Assembly (NCBI GenBank): GCA_029225065.1
Contig: JAQXVT010000070.1
Span: 1 to 57,353 of the forward strand
Reading direction: 5' to 3'
DNA: 57,353 bases
Origin: Lachnospiraceae bacterium
GTDB lineage: Bacteria > Bacillota > Clostridia > Lachnospirales > Lachnospiraceae
The translations under genes were made by a program, and so were the position numbers. The notes under the pieces were generated by a model. The model had not been told where the DNA came from. It saw only the letters and a program-made list of their open reading frames with translations, and ran no database searches. This document shows positions 48,283 to 57,202 of this stretch, piece after piece. Numbering within the stretch: the stretch's first letter is position 1; each line of letters opens with the position of its first letter.

Positions 48283-49836
48283 TTATTCAGCGGCTGAAGT
48301 TTCAGAGAGATCAACGACATCCTCGGAAGAGAAAGTCTCCAGTTCCATGGACAGATCCTCGGAATCATCCAGTGTTTCTGAAGTCTCTTCGTCAGAAACA
48401 GCGGCTGTGTCCTCTTCCGTGTCGAGCTCAAGATCATAGAGGTCGTCTGAGAAGAGATCATCTGAGTATGCCGTTTTTGTAATCTTCGCAGAATTGTAAA
48501 GTTCATCCGCTACCTTTGACTGATAGAGCGCCCATACAAGGGAATCACGGCCGTAATCTTCTTCAAAGGAAGCTGCGCTTGCTTCACCGTAGTCTGCTGC
48601 ATTGTTTTCAAGATAAGAAAGGTAATCGTCCTCGGTCACGGTGATGTCATTTGCCTCGCAGTAGGCGCTGATCAGCAGACGCTGATAGACAGAAGTAAGT
48701 ACCTCGGAATCGATATCCTCTTCAGCAATACCGAATGCAGCGAGAATATCTGCATCGCTTGTGCTGTCATCACCGGCAAACATGCGGTAGAAGGACATGG
48801 TTTCTTCTTTGCAGGTATCGTAAACATCCTGCGGATAGCCGTTGAATGTGGTGGCATCGAGTGCGGCCTGGAACAGAGACTCGATTGCGTCAGAATAGCT
48901 GATGTCAGTATACTGATCTTCAAGGTTTTTGCGGACAGCTGCCTCATATTCGTCTTTGCTGGAATAGTCGGTATAGTTTTTGATAAAGTCATCGTTGTAT
49001 TCCGGAACAGTAAGTCGGCTTACACCAGTTACCGTAACGGTAAAGTTGACCGTATTGCCAAGCCAGTCTTCATTTACCCAGTCATTATCTGAAAAAGTAA
49101 TGGAAAACTGCTTTGTATCACCAGTTGAAAGACCGGTCAGTTCTTTGTCAAAATCTGCACCGTACTCTTCATCACCGATTGTGAAGTACGTATTTTCAGC
49201 GGAAGTATCCTCTTCGGAAGCAGTTTCATCCGCCGCGTCGGTGCTGTCTTCGGAAGCAGTTTCATCTGCTGCGTCAGTATCGGCTTCTGAGGAAGTTTCG
49301 GAAGCTGCGTCGCTGCTGCCCTGTACTTCACTTTTCAGAGTAACATAGATGGTATCACCGGAAGCAGAAGGCGTATCAATGTCTTCTTCCGTACCGGCAC
49401 TCTGCAGATCAGTATTGATCTGCTGCTGTACCATATCGTCAGTCACATCATAGGTATACTGAATGATTTCAAGCCCGTTATAATCACCGAGTGTTACGTA
49501 TTTGGAGGCATCTTTGACCAGATAATCTGAAGGAGTGATTGGAGCAATGGTGGCTTCTGTTTCTGTATCATCTGAACTGTCGGCTGCATCTGCCGTTTCG
49601 GCTTCATTGCTGTCGCCTGCCGTTTCAGTTTCATCGCTGCCGCCCGCTGCTTCGGTCTCGGTTGTATCAGAAGCGGTGTCAGCTTCGGAAGCAGCCTGTG
49701 TATCAGCGGCTGCCTGCTCTGTCTGTTTTTCAGGAGCAGAAGTAGAAGCTTCCGTTTCTTTTTTGTCACCACCGCATCCGGAAAGCATTAAAGCGGTCGC
49801 CAGTCCAAGTGCGGAAATAAGATATCTTTTTTTCAT
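48283..49836 (-). CDS. Trigger-factor-like extracellular lipoprotein (putative peptidyl-prolyl isomerase)
   Basis: A 517-residue lipoprotein. Signal peptide with lipobox LMLSGC (Cys21), then an acidic Thr/Glu/Ala/Asp linker (to about 100). Next comes a segment like the trigger factor: KYVTLGDYNGLEI, an FKBP-like domain with GDTIYVTLKSE and TGLSTGDTKQFSITF, interrupted by a ~40-residue SEADTDAADETASE low-complexity insert; then VPEYNDDFIKNYTDY and a helical C-terminal domain. The C-terminus is again very acidic. It probably helps fold secreted proteins, as PrsA does in Bacillus. Whether the isomerase site is active is unclear. AAAGGAT precedes the start. Confidence 0.85.
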   Translation of the reverse strand: MKKRYLISALGLATALMLSGCGGDKKETEASTSAPEKQTEQAAADTQAASEADTASDTTETEAAGGSDETETAGDSNEAETADAADSSDDTETEATIAPITPSDYLVKDASKYVTLGDYNGLEIIQYTYDVTDDMVQQQINTDLQSAGTEEDIDTPSASGDTIYVTLKSEVQGSSDAASETSSEADTDAADETASEDSTDAADETASEEDTSAENTYFTIGDEEYGADFDKELTGLSTGDTKQFSITFSDNDWVNEDWLGNTVNFTVTVTGVSRLTVPEYNDDFIKNYTDYSSKDEYEAAVRKNLEDQYTDISYSDAIESLFQAALDATTFNGYPQDVYDTCKEETMSFYRMFAGDDSTSDADILAAFGIAEEDIDSEVLTSVYQRLLISAYCEANDITVTEDDYLSYLENNAADYGEASAASFEEDYGRDSLVWALYQSKVADELYNSAKITKTAYSDDLFSDDLYDLELDTEEDTAAVSDEETSETLDDSEDLSMELETFSSEDVVDLSETSAAE

Positions 49837-49877
49837 AATCTAATCCTTTCTGAAACGAAATAATATACGTTACGGGG

Positions 49878-49907
49878 ATTATACCATTTTCGGTAAGTTA
49901 TTGTAAA
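49878..49907 (-). promoter_or_regulatory. Promoter of the trigger-factor-like lipoprotein gene
   Basis: On the minus strand TTTACA (49907-49902), an 18-bp spacer and TATAAT (49883-49878), about 40 bases before the start codon. Confidence 0.7.
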
Positions 49908-50020
49908 CCGATTTTGGGGAAGACATAGAATTTTCACTTTTAACTTTTCAGGGTTGTGGGGCTGTGTTATCATAGACCTGAGTGAATGCAAACGGAGCGT
50001 TTGACAGAAAGGACGGACAG

Positions 50021-51367
50021 ATGATATATATTAAAATTCCGCAGAAGGCGGAAAAAATTCTTGAGGTTCTGCATGGAAACGGATACGAAGCATACGTGGT
50101 AGGGGGCTGTGTGCGTGATTCGATTCTTGGACGGGAACCGGGGGACTGGGACATTACGACATCGGCATCGCCGCAGGAGGTAAAAGCATTGTTCCCGCGC
50201 ACGATCGATACCGGAATTGAGCACGGAACCGTGACCGTCATGGATGGAAAAGAGGGTTTTGAGGTGACGACATACCGGATCGACGGCGATTATGAGGACA
50301 GCCGCCATCCGAAAAATGTGGTTTTCACCAGAAATCTGACGGAGGATCTGAAGCGTCGTGATTTTACAATTAATGCGATGGCATACTCTCCGGAGACGGG
50401 ACTGGTGGATGAGTTTGGCGGCCTTGAGGATCTTGAAAAAAAGATTATCCGCTGCGTCGGAGATGCGAAGGAACGTTTTGGCGAGGATGCACTGCGCATG
50501 ATGCGTGCCGTGCGTTTTGCCGCGCAGCTTGGCTTTACGCTGGCAGATGATACGAAGAACGCCATTCTTGCGATGGCCGGAAATCTTGCCAATATCAGTG
50601 CCGAGCGGATTCAGACAGAGCTGGTGAAGATGCTTGTTTCTCCGAGACCACATTGGTTTAAAATGGCGTATGAGACAGGAATTACGGCAGTCATTATGCC
50701 GGAATTCGATCGGATCATGGCACAGCGTCAGAACAATCCGCATCATATCTACACGACGGGCGAGCATACGCTGGTCGCGCTGCGCAGCATTCCGTCGGAC
50801 AAGGTGCTGCGGCTGACGATGCTGTTTCACGACATGGGCAAGCCGGATGTGTTTGAGACGGATGAAAACGGCAAGGATCATTTTCGTGGACATGCCGCTT
50901 ACAGTGCAGTCATAGCAAAGAAAATCATGAAGCGGCTGAAATTTGACAACGATACGCTGTCTCAGGTCTGCAACCTGGTAAAAAATCATTCTCTGTATCC
51001 GCAGCTGAGCGGGCGGGAGGTAAGACGGGCGGCATGGCAGATCGGGCCGGATCAGTTTGATGCGTTTCTGCTCGTAAAACGGGCCGATATTATGGCGCAC
51101 CACCCGGATGTGATTCCGGCGAAGCTTGATTATTTAAGAGAGTTGGAGCGTATCTGGGCGCACATCAAGGCGCACGGCGACTGTATGTCGCTGAAAGGGT
51201 TGGCTGTTACTGGTAAGGATCTGATTGCGGACGGAATGGCACCCGGGCCGGAGCTTGGAGCGGTGCTAGAGCAGCTGCTGCAGCTCGTGCTGGACGAGCC
51301 GTCGAAGAATAAACGCGAGATTTTGCTGGAGGAGAGCCGGAAAATCCGGGCGGAGGGGAGATCCTGA
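50021..51367 (+). CDS. cca: CCA tRNA nucleotidyltransferase
   Basis: It adds or repairs the 3' CCA of tRNAs, needed here because the tRNA-Pro genes do not encode CCA. The 448-residue class II enzyme has the signature GGCVRDSILGREPGDWDI (about 22-39) with catalytic DWD, the RRDFTINAMAY motif near 113, and an HD domain with LFHDMGKP near 268. The start at 50021 (MIYIKI) follows AGAAAGGACGG; an upstream in-frame start at 49982 does not. Divergent from the trigger-factor-like gene. Confidence 0.95.
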   Translation: MIYIKIPQKAEKILEVLHGNGYEAYVVGGCVRDSILGREPGDWDITTSASPQEVKALFPRTIDTGIEHGTVTVMDGKEGFEVTTYRIDGDYEDSRHPKNVVFTRNLTEDLKRRDFTINAMAYSPETGLVDEFGGLEDLEKKIIRCVGDAKERFGEDALRMMRAVRFAAQLGFTLADDTKNAILAMAGNLANISAERIQTELVKMLVSPRPHWFKMAYETGITAVIMPEFDRIMAQRQNNPHHIYTTGEHTLVALRSIPSDKVLRLTMLFHDMGKPDVFETDENGKDHFRGHAAYSAVIAKKIMKRLKFDNDTLSQVCNLVKNHSLYPQLSGREVRRAAWQIGPDQFDAFLLVKRADIMAHHPDVIPAKLDYLRELERIWAHIKAHGDCMSLKGLAVTGKDLIADGMAPGPELGAVLEQLLQLVLDEPSKNKREILLEESRKIRAEGRS

Positions 51368-51534
51368 TGCTGTGAAATAAAGAGTTATGAGGGGCTGTAC
51401 AGTGCTGAAAGATATGCAGGAAAAGTAATCAAAAAGTAGAATTGTTGTATCGCAAGCGAGATAAATTTACTCAGGATAGTGATCAGGAGATTGACTAAGA
51501 ATATTGGCTTTAACGAAAGAGGAGAGTTGGAAAA

Positions 51535-52041
51535 ATGACGAGAGAACTGAAATTGAAGGAGCGCATGATTGCTTACGAAAACGGCAGTCCGGCGCGCATT
51601 CAGCATTTCATGAAGGTATATGCGTTTGCAGATATGATTGGGGAGGCGGAAAAACTCTCCGAAGAGAAGATGGAAATTCTGCGCGCGGCAGCGCTGGTAC
51701 ACGACATCGGGATCCGTGTCGCAGAAGAAAAATACGGCAGCTGCAGCGGAAAGCTTCAGGAGAAGGAAGGCCCGGCAATCGCAGAGAAAATGCTTGCCGA
51801 GGTGGGTTATCCGGGGGATGCTATCAGGCGCATCTGTTACCTGGTCGGCCATCACCATACATACACAAATATTGATGGGCTGGATTACCGGATTTTGGTG
51901 GAAGCAGATTTTCTGGTAAATCTGTTTGAAAACGAGTCGAGCCGCCACGCGATGCGCAATGCCGATGAGAAAGTTTTTGCGACGGAGACTGGAAAACGGA
52001 TTCTGCATGAGATGTTTGCGCTGGACGATGTGGCGGAGTAA
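51535..52041 (+). CDS. HD domain phosphohydrolase
   Basis: A 168-residue HD-domain protein. Metal ligands appear as RIQHFMKVY (about 20-28), AALVHDIGI (about 53-61) and the GHHHTYTNIDG stretch near 103, ending with VEADFLVNLFE. Such proteins hydrolyse nucleotides or other phosphoesters; the substrate is not evident. GAGGAGAG precedes the start. It stands in a run of plus-strand housekeeping genes between cca and the Nudix gene. The 167-base gap before it holds no structure I recognise. Confidence 0.85.
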   Translation: MTRELKLKERMIAYENGSPARIQHFMKVYAFADMIGEAEKLSEEKMEILRAAALVHDIGIRVAEEKYGSCSGKLQEKEGPAIAEKMLAEVGYPGDAIRRICYLVGHHHTYTNIDGLDYRILVEADFLVNLFENESSRHAMRNADEKVFATETGKRILHEMFALDDVAE

Positions 52042-52132
52042 ATAAGGTAAAGACAGAATTCAGAAAGCCGGTCACAGGTGAGGTGCATCGACAGCAGATG
52101 CAGCTTAAGGTCAGGGAAAGAAGGAAAAACAG

Positions 52133-53182
52133 ATGAAATCTCCGCTTACAACGCTGTGCTATGTGGAACACGGCGACAGCTATCTGATGCTGCACCGTGT
52201 CAGCAAGAAAAATGATGTAAACAAGGATAAATGGATCGGAATCGGAGGCCATTTTGAGGAGGGAGAAAGCCCGGAGGAATGTCTGCTGCGCGAGGCATAT
52301 GAGGAGACCGGACTTCGGCTGACCTCCTGGAAATTCCGTGGAATCGTAACTTTTGTGGCAGAGGGCTGGCCGCCGGAATATATGTGTCTTTATACGGCAG
52401 ACGGATTTGAGGGTGAACTGACGGACTGTGATGAGGGCGTGCTCGAATGGGTGCCAAAGTCAGAGGTAACGAAGCTGAACCTCTGGGAGGGCGACAAGAT
52501 ATTCCTGAAGCTGCTCGCGGAAGATGCACCGTTTTTTTCTATGAAGCTGACGTACCGCGGCGATGTGCTGACGGGCGCGTGGCTGGACGGCAAAGCAATG
52601 GAGCTGTTTGATGTCTGCGACGAGACGGGCGCTGTGACCGGAAAAGTCACCGAGCGGTCTGTGGCGCACACGGCCGGGGTGATGCACCGGACCGCGCATA
52701 TCTGGGTCGTGCGGGAGCAGACAGAAAAAAGGACGAATGAAAACGGAAGCCATTATGAACTTTTAATGCAGAAACGGAGCCTGCGGAAAAATTCCTTCCC
52801 GGGCTGTTACGATGTGTCATCAGCGGGCCACGTTCAGGCGGGCGATGATTATCTGGAATCCGCCCTCCGGGAGCTTTCTGAGGAGCTTGGAATTGTGGCC
52901 GCTCCAGAAGAGCTGGAGTACGTCGGACGATTTGACAGCGGAGACATTCTGGCGGAATTTGACGGAAAACCGTTTCACGACCGGGAAATTTCAGCAGTTT
53001 ACGTGTACCGAAGACCGGTGGATGCTGCATCGCTGAAGCTGCAGGAGGAAGAGGTGGATGCGGTAAAATGGATGCCGTACGAAAAGGTACTGCAGGCAGC
53101 AAAAAGCGGCGATCCGGATTTTTGTGTAAATGAGAGGGGACTGAAGCTGCTCGGGAAATATCTGGAACGCGTAAGCGAGTGA
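52133..53182 (+). CDS. Fused double Nudix hydrolase
   Basis: A 349-residue protein of two Nudix domains. Domain one (about 1-150) is MutT/8-oxo-dGTPase-like with the Nudix box GHFEEGESPEECLLREAYEE (about 38-57). Domain two (about 160-349) resembles isopentenyl-diphosphate-isomerase-type Nudix proteins (MHRTAHIWV, then GHVQAGDDYLESALRELSEE near 232); the usual first Glu of the box is Asp. The two parts could act on different nucleotides or damaged metabolites. AGAAGGAAA precedes the start. Confidence 0.88.
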   Translation: MKSPLTTLCYVEHGDSYLMLHRVSKKNDVNKDKWIGIGGHFEEGESPEECLLREAYEETGLRLTSWKFRGIVTFVAEGWPPEYMCLYTADGFEGELTDCDEGVLEWVPKSEVTKLNLWEGDKIFLKLLAEDAPFFSMKLTYRGDVLTGAWLDGKAMELFDVCDETGAVTGKVTERSVAHTAGVMHRTAHIWVVREQTEKRTNENGSHYELLMQKRSLRKNSFPGCYDVSSAGHVQAGDDYLESALRELSEELGIVAAPEELEYVGRFDSGDILAEFDGKPFHDREISAVYVYRRPVDAASLKLQEEEVDAVKWMPYEKVLQAAKSGDPDFCVNERGLKLLGKYLERVSE

Positions 53183-53203
53183 GAACTGCCGTGCTGAAAA
53201 AAG

Positions 53204-53313
53204 GAATGAGGTAAGAATGTGGCAGCGACAGCGATAAATGAAGTCATTGCGGAGCGAAAAAGAGAATGAGATAAAAGTGCCGCAGCGGCAACAGCTGTCA
53301 TGCGTTGCGGGAA
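53204..53313 (+). repeat. Degenerate direct repeat upstream of the EamA gene
   Basis: Two ~50-bp units, GGAATGAGGTAAGAATGTGG and AGAATGAGATAAAAGTGCCG at their starts, each continuing with GCAGCG, CA and a GTCAT-GCG ending. They fill the gap 53183-53328. No function is apparent. Confidence 0.5.
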
Positions 53314-53328
53314 ATAACGAGGAAAATT

Positions 53329-54306
53329 ATGAAAAAAATATCACTGAGGAATCCGCTCCTTTTGTTCACGACGGCAGTCGTCTGGGGCGTTGCGTTTGTG
53401 GCGCAGAGCGTTGGAATGGATTATGTCGGGCCGTTTACATTTAATTTTGCCAGATGCATTCTGGGAGCACTGGTGCTGGTGCCATGCATGTTTTTGCTGG
53501 ACAAATTGAACGGAAAAAAGAAAAATAATGTTTTATCAGAAGCAGAGGAAGAAAAACAGGAAAAAGCCAAAAGCGGGCTGATAGAAAAGGCCTCACAAAT
53601 ACAGGAACATGGTGCCGGGCAGCAGACAAAAAAGACGCTGCTGCCCGGCGGAATCTGCTGCGGCGCCGCCCTTTTTGTGGCGAGCAACCTGCAGCAGTTT
53701 GGAATCCGGTATACAAGCGTCGGCAAGGCGGGCTTTATCACGGCCATGTACATTATACTGGTGCCGGTGCTTGGAATTTTTCTGAAAAGAAGAGCAGGGC
53801 TGCGTGTCTGGTGCGGCGTTGCACTTGCGGTGGCGGGATTGTATCTTCTGTGCATGACAGACGGCAGTTCCATCAATTTTGGCGATGTGCTTTTACTGCT
53901 GTGCGCGTTTGTCTTTGCGATCCATATTTTAGTTGTCGATTATTTTTCGCCGAAGGTGGATGGCGTGCGGATGTCCTGCATCCAGTTTCTGGTATGTGGT
54001 TTGCTCTCCGGCGTCGGAATGCTTCTGACCGAGCAGGTCGATGTCTCTGCGATGCTTCAGGCGTGGCTTCCAATCACTTATGCAGGAGTGATGTCCTGTG
54101 CAGTCGGCTACACACTGCAGATTATCGGACAGAAGGGTATGAATCCGACTGTGGCGTCGCTGATTTTGAGTTTCGAGTCGGTAGTGTCGGTGCTGGCAGG
54201 CTGGATTTTGCTCGGACAGAGCCTCAGCCCGCGGGAAATCGGAGGCTGCGTGCTGATGTTTGCAGCGATTATACTGGCGCAGCTGCCGGAGCGGGAGGCT
54301 GTGTGA
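53329..54306 (+). CDS. EamA family (DMT superfamily) transporter
   Basis: A 325-residue permease with ten hydrophobic helices in two EamA domains: TTAVVWGVAFVAQSVGM at the start, VGKAGFITAMYIILVPVLG near 130, and the second domain from GDVLLLLCAFVFAIHI, ending in SVLAGWILLGQSLSPREIGG. A charged ~45-residue loop (NGKKKNNVLSEAEEEKQEK) between helices two and three is longer than usual. Substrate unknown; relatives export amino acids or metabolites. The start at 53329 follows GAGGAAAA; an in-frame start at 53305 has none. Confidence 0.9.
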   Translation: MKKISLRNPLLLFTTAVVWGVAFVAQSVGMDYVGPFTFNFARCILGALVLVPCMFLLDKLNGKKKNNVLSEAEEEKQEKAKSGLIEKASQIQEHGAGQQTKKTLLPGGICCGAALFVASNLQQFGIRYTSVGKAGFITAMYIILVPVLGIFLKRRAGLRVWCGVALAVAGLYLLCMTDGSSINFGDVLLLLCAFVFAIHILVVDYFSPKVDGVRMSCIQFLVCGLLSGVGMLLTEQVDVSAMLQAWLPITYAGVMSCAVGYTLQIIGQKGMNPTVASLILSFESVVSVLAGWILLGQSLSPREIGGCVLMFAAIILAQLPEREAV

Positions 54307-54388
54307 CGGAAAGAGCTGATAGGGCGTGTAAACGTTTTCTGATGAGCTGTGTAGCCGGACTTTGCGAGGTCGTAGCCAGTGCAGTAAA

Positions 54389-55339
54389 ATGAAACAGAAG
54401 AAAGAGAGAAGAAGAATAGAATTGACAAAATATGAGATGGATTCAGCCCCTTGCCACCTCTGCCCGCGCAGCTGTGGTGTGGACAGAAGCAGGGGAATGG
54501 GGCGCTGTCATGTGGACAATCAGATCAGAGTGGCGCGCGCTGCGCTTCATATGTGGGAGGAACCGTGCATTTCAGGGAAAGAAGGCTCCGGTGCAGTCTT
54601 TTTTTCGGGTTGCAGTCTGGGCTGTGTTTTTTGCCAGAACCGGGATATTTCAGACGGAAAAGCAGGGCTTGTGATCTCCGGGGAACGACTCACTGAAATT
54701 TTTCTGGAATTGCAGGCACAGGGAGCAAACAACATCAATCTCGTGACAGCCGGGCATTATGCCATGCAGGTGCGGGATTCGCTGGAAGCAGCCAGAAGGG
54801 AAGGACTTCACATTCCAGTTGTTTACAACAGCAGCGGCTATGAAAAAGAAGAAACGATAAAAATGCTGGAGGGTCTGGTCGATATCTATCTGCCGGACCT
54901 TAAGTATCTGGATACGGATTTGGCCGGGCGCTATTCAAAAGCATCCGATTACCCGGAATACGCGGCAAAAGCTATCGCGGAGATGGTACGCCAGCAGCCG
55001 GCGCCGGAGTTTGACGAAGAAGGGCGGATGCTGCGCGGTGTGATTGTGCGTCATCTGCTGCTTCCGGGCCACGTTCGTGAGGCGAAGCACGTCGTGAAGT
55101 ATCTCTATGAGACGTATGGTGATCAGATTTATATCAGCATGATGAATCAGTACACGCCGATGCAGGAGACGTTTGAGGATCCGCTTTTAAACCGGAGGGT
55201 GACGAAGCGGGAGTACCAGAGATGGCTTGATTATGCGGCGGATCTTGGCGTGACGAACGGATTTTATCAGGAGGGCGGCACTGCGAAGGAGAGCTTTATC
55301 CCGGCATTTAATTATGAAGGTGTGCTGCTGGATGGGTGA
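54389..55339 (+). CDS. Radical SAM protein, PflA/PflX-like (COG1313)
   Basis: A ~316-residue enzyme. An N-terminal cysteine region CHLCPRSCGVDR (about 22-33) precedes the radical SAM cluster motif CSLGCVFC (about 75-82), where the spacing CxxxCxxC binds the SAM 4Fe-4S cluster. GANNINLVTAGHY and VYNSSGYEKEE are typical of COG1313. The family is related to pyruvate formate-lyase activating enzymes; its target is not known. The start is unsure: ATG 54389 lacks a clear ribosome site, TTG 54422 (giving TKYEMDSAPC) and ATG 54437 better fit the usual length. Confidence 0.85.
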   Translation: MKQKKERRRIELTKYEMDSAPCHLCPRSCGVDRSRGMGRCHVDNQIRVARAALHMWEEPCISGKEGSGAVFFSGCSLGCVFCQNRDISDGKAGLVISGERLTEIFLELQAQGANNINLVTAGHYAMQVRDSLEAARREGLHIPVVYNSSGYEKEETIKMLEGLVDIYLPDLKYLDTDLAGRYSKASDYPEYAAKAIAEMVRQQPAPEFDEEGRMLRGVIVRHLLLPGHVREAKHVVKYLYETYGDQIYISMMNQYTPMQETFEDPLLNRRVTKREYQRWLDYAADLGVTNGFYQEGGTAKESFIPAFNYEGVLLDG

Positions 55340-55366
55340 AAATACAGACCGCGAATGAGGGAAACT

Positions 55367-57202
55367 ATGAGTGTTGCAATGAACAGAAGTGAGGAAAGAG
55401 AAATGGCGAAAACAGAGCGAGAGTATAGAGGACGGAAGCATTCCGGAATGAAAGAAGAAAGAGGAATAAAAAAAGAAAACGGAGCAGACAGATCGTTTGG
55501 GCAGAAGAGGAAGAATAAATTAGAAGTACAGGCAGGAAATAAATGGTCGAACAAAATAAATCAGCCTGGAAAATCGCAGGGGATGACATCTGGAAAAAAA
55601 GTCAAAGGAAGAACAGAATCAGGAAAAAGCAAAGTGGGAGAAGAAAGAAACAACGAAAATCGCAGCCTGACAGAAAAACGGAATGCAGCCTCAAAACAAT
55701 TACGCTCATCAGGAACAGGAATAGCAGAGGTGTCACAAAATACATCCCAGCGCCGCAAAAAAATCCCGGGCCAGATCTGCCCGGTGGAAAAGAAATGCGG
55801 CGGTTGTCAGTTCCTGCACCTTACGTATGAAGAGCAGCTTGCCTGGAAGCAGAAGCAGCTCTCAAAGCTGATGAAGCCGCTCTGTCCGGTGCATGCGATC
55901 ACCGGGATGAAAGATCCTCTGCGCTACCGCAACAAGGTGCATGCCGTATTTACCCACAAGCGGGACGGCGAGATTATTTCCGGGATTTATGAGGAGGGTA
56001 CACACAACGTCGTAAAGGTTGACGAGTGTCTGCTCGAAAATCAGACGGCAGACGCGATCATCCGCGACATCCGCCGGCTGCTGAAATCGTTTAAGATCAA
56101 AACATACAACGAGGACACAGGATACGGTCTGTTCCGCCATGCACTGATCCGCTGCGGACATAAGACGAAGCAGGTACTTGTGGTGCTAGTGCTCGGATCC
56201 CCGATTCTTCCGTCAAAAAACAATTTTGTCAAAGCACTCTTAAAGCTGCACCCGGAAATCACATCGATTGTACTGAACGTCAACGACAAGAAGACAAGCA
56301 TGGTGCTCGGAGAAAAAGAAACTGTACTCTACGGAAAAGGTTACATTGAGGATGAACTGTGCGGCAGAAGATTCCGCATTTCTCCGAAATCCTTTTATCA
56401 GATCAATTCGGTGCAGACCGAGTTCCTTTACGGAAAAGCGATCGAGCTGGCCAATCTGACCGGAAAAGAGCGCGTGATCGATGCCTACTGCGGAATCGGA
56501 ACCATCGGGCTGGTGGCAGCACAGAAAGCCGGGGAGGTCATCGGCGTGGAACTGAACCCGGATGCCGTGCGCGATGCCAACCGAAATGCCAAAATGAATC
56601 AGGCAGAAAACATTACCTTTTATCAGAACGACGCTGGCGTATTTATGACCGAAATGGCAGAAGCGGGCGAGCACGCAGATGTCGTATTTATGGATCCGCC
56701 GCGTGCCGGAAGCGATGAAGCCTTCCTCACCTCCGTTATCCGCCTTGCACCGGACCGCATCGTCTACATTTCCTGCAACCCGGAAACACTCGCAAGAGAC
56801 GTGGCGTGGCTCAAAAAACACGGATACCAGGCCAAAGGGTGCTGGGGATATGATATGTTTCCGTTTACGACCCATGTGGAGACGGTATGTCTTTTGTCCA
56901 AACTCCACGAAGCGAAGCATCATGTGAATGTAAGACTTGACATGGACGAGATGGATTTAACGGCGACTGAGAGCAAGGCTACTTATGAGGAGATAAAGAA
57001 GTACGTAGCGGAGCATAATGATGGGATGAAGGTATCTAATCTGTATATTGCACAGATAAAGCAGAAGCATGGAATTATAGAAAGAGAGAACTATAATAAG
57101 CCAAAATCTGAGAAGGGCGGACAGCCGGAATGCCCAAAAGAAAAAGAAATAGCGATTGAAGAGGCGTTGAAGTATTTTCAGATGATTCCAAGTGAATCAT
57201 AG
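55367..57202 (+). CDS. rlmD: 23S rRNA (uracil-5-)-methyltransferase RlmD with N- and C-terminal extensions
   Basis: It methylates a uracil of 23S rRNA (U1939 in E. coli numbering). The core (about residues 135-525) has the 4Fe-4S cysteines in CPVEKKCGGCQF plus a later Cys, SFYQINS, the SAM site DAYCGIGTIGL, DPPRAGSD and the catalytic Cys in YISCNPETLARD. The first ~135 residues are basic, Lys/Arg/Glu/Ser/Asn-rich and encoded by very purine-rich DNA; their relevance is unclear. The last ~85 residues (VSNLYIAQIKQKHGII, NYNKPKSE, EEALKYFQMI) form a separate tail. ATG 55367 follows GAGGG; ATG 55355 and ATG 55403 (with GAGGAA) are alternatives. Confidence 0.9.
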   Translation: MSVAMNRSEEREMAKTEREYRGRKHSGMKEERGIKKENGADRSFGQKRKNKLEVQAGNKWSNKINQPGKSQGMTSGKKVKGRTESGKSKVGEERNNENRSLTEKRNAASKQLRSSGTGIAEVSQNTSQRRKKIPGQICPVEKKCGGCQFLHLTYEEQLAWKQKQLSKLMKPLCPVHAITGMKDPLRYRNKVHAVFTHKRDGEIISGIYEEGTHNVVKVDECLLENQTADAIIRDIRRLLKSFKIKTYNEDTGYGLFRHALIRCGHKTKQVLVVLVLGSPILPSKNNFVKALLKLHPEITSIVLNVNDKKTSMVLGEKETVLYGKGYIEDELCGRRFRISPKSFYQINSVQTEFLYGKAIELANLTGKERVIDAYCGIGTIGLVAAQKAGEVIGVELNPDAVRDANRNAKMNQAENITFYQNDAGVFMTEMAEAGEHADVVFMDPPRAGSDEAFLTSVIRLAPDRIVYISCNPETLARDVAWLKKHGYQAKGCWGYDMFPFTTHVETVCLLSKLHEAKHHVNVRLDMDEMDLTATESKATYEEIKKYVAEHNDGMKVSNLYIAQIKQKHGIIERENYNKPKSEKGGQPECPKEKEIAIEEALKYFQMIPSES

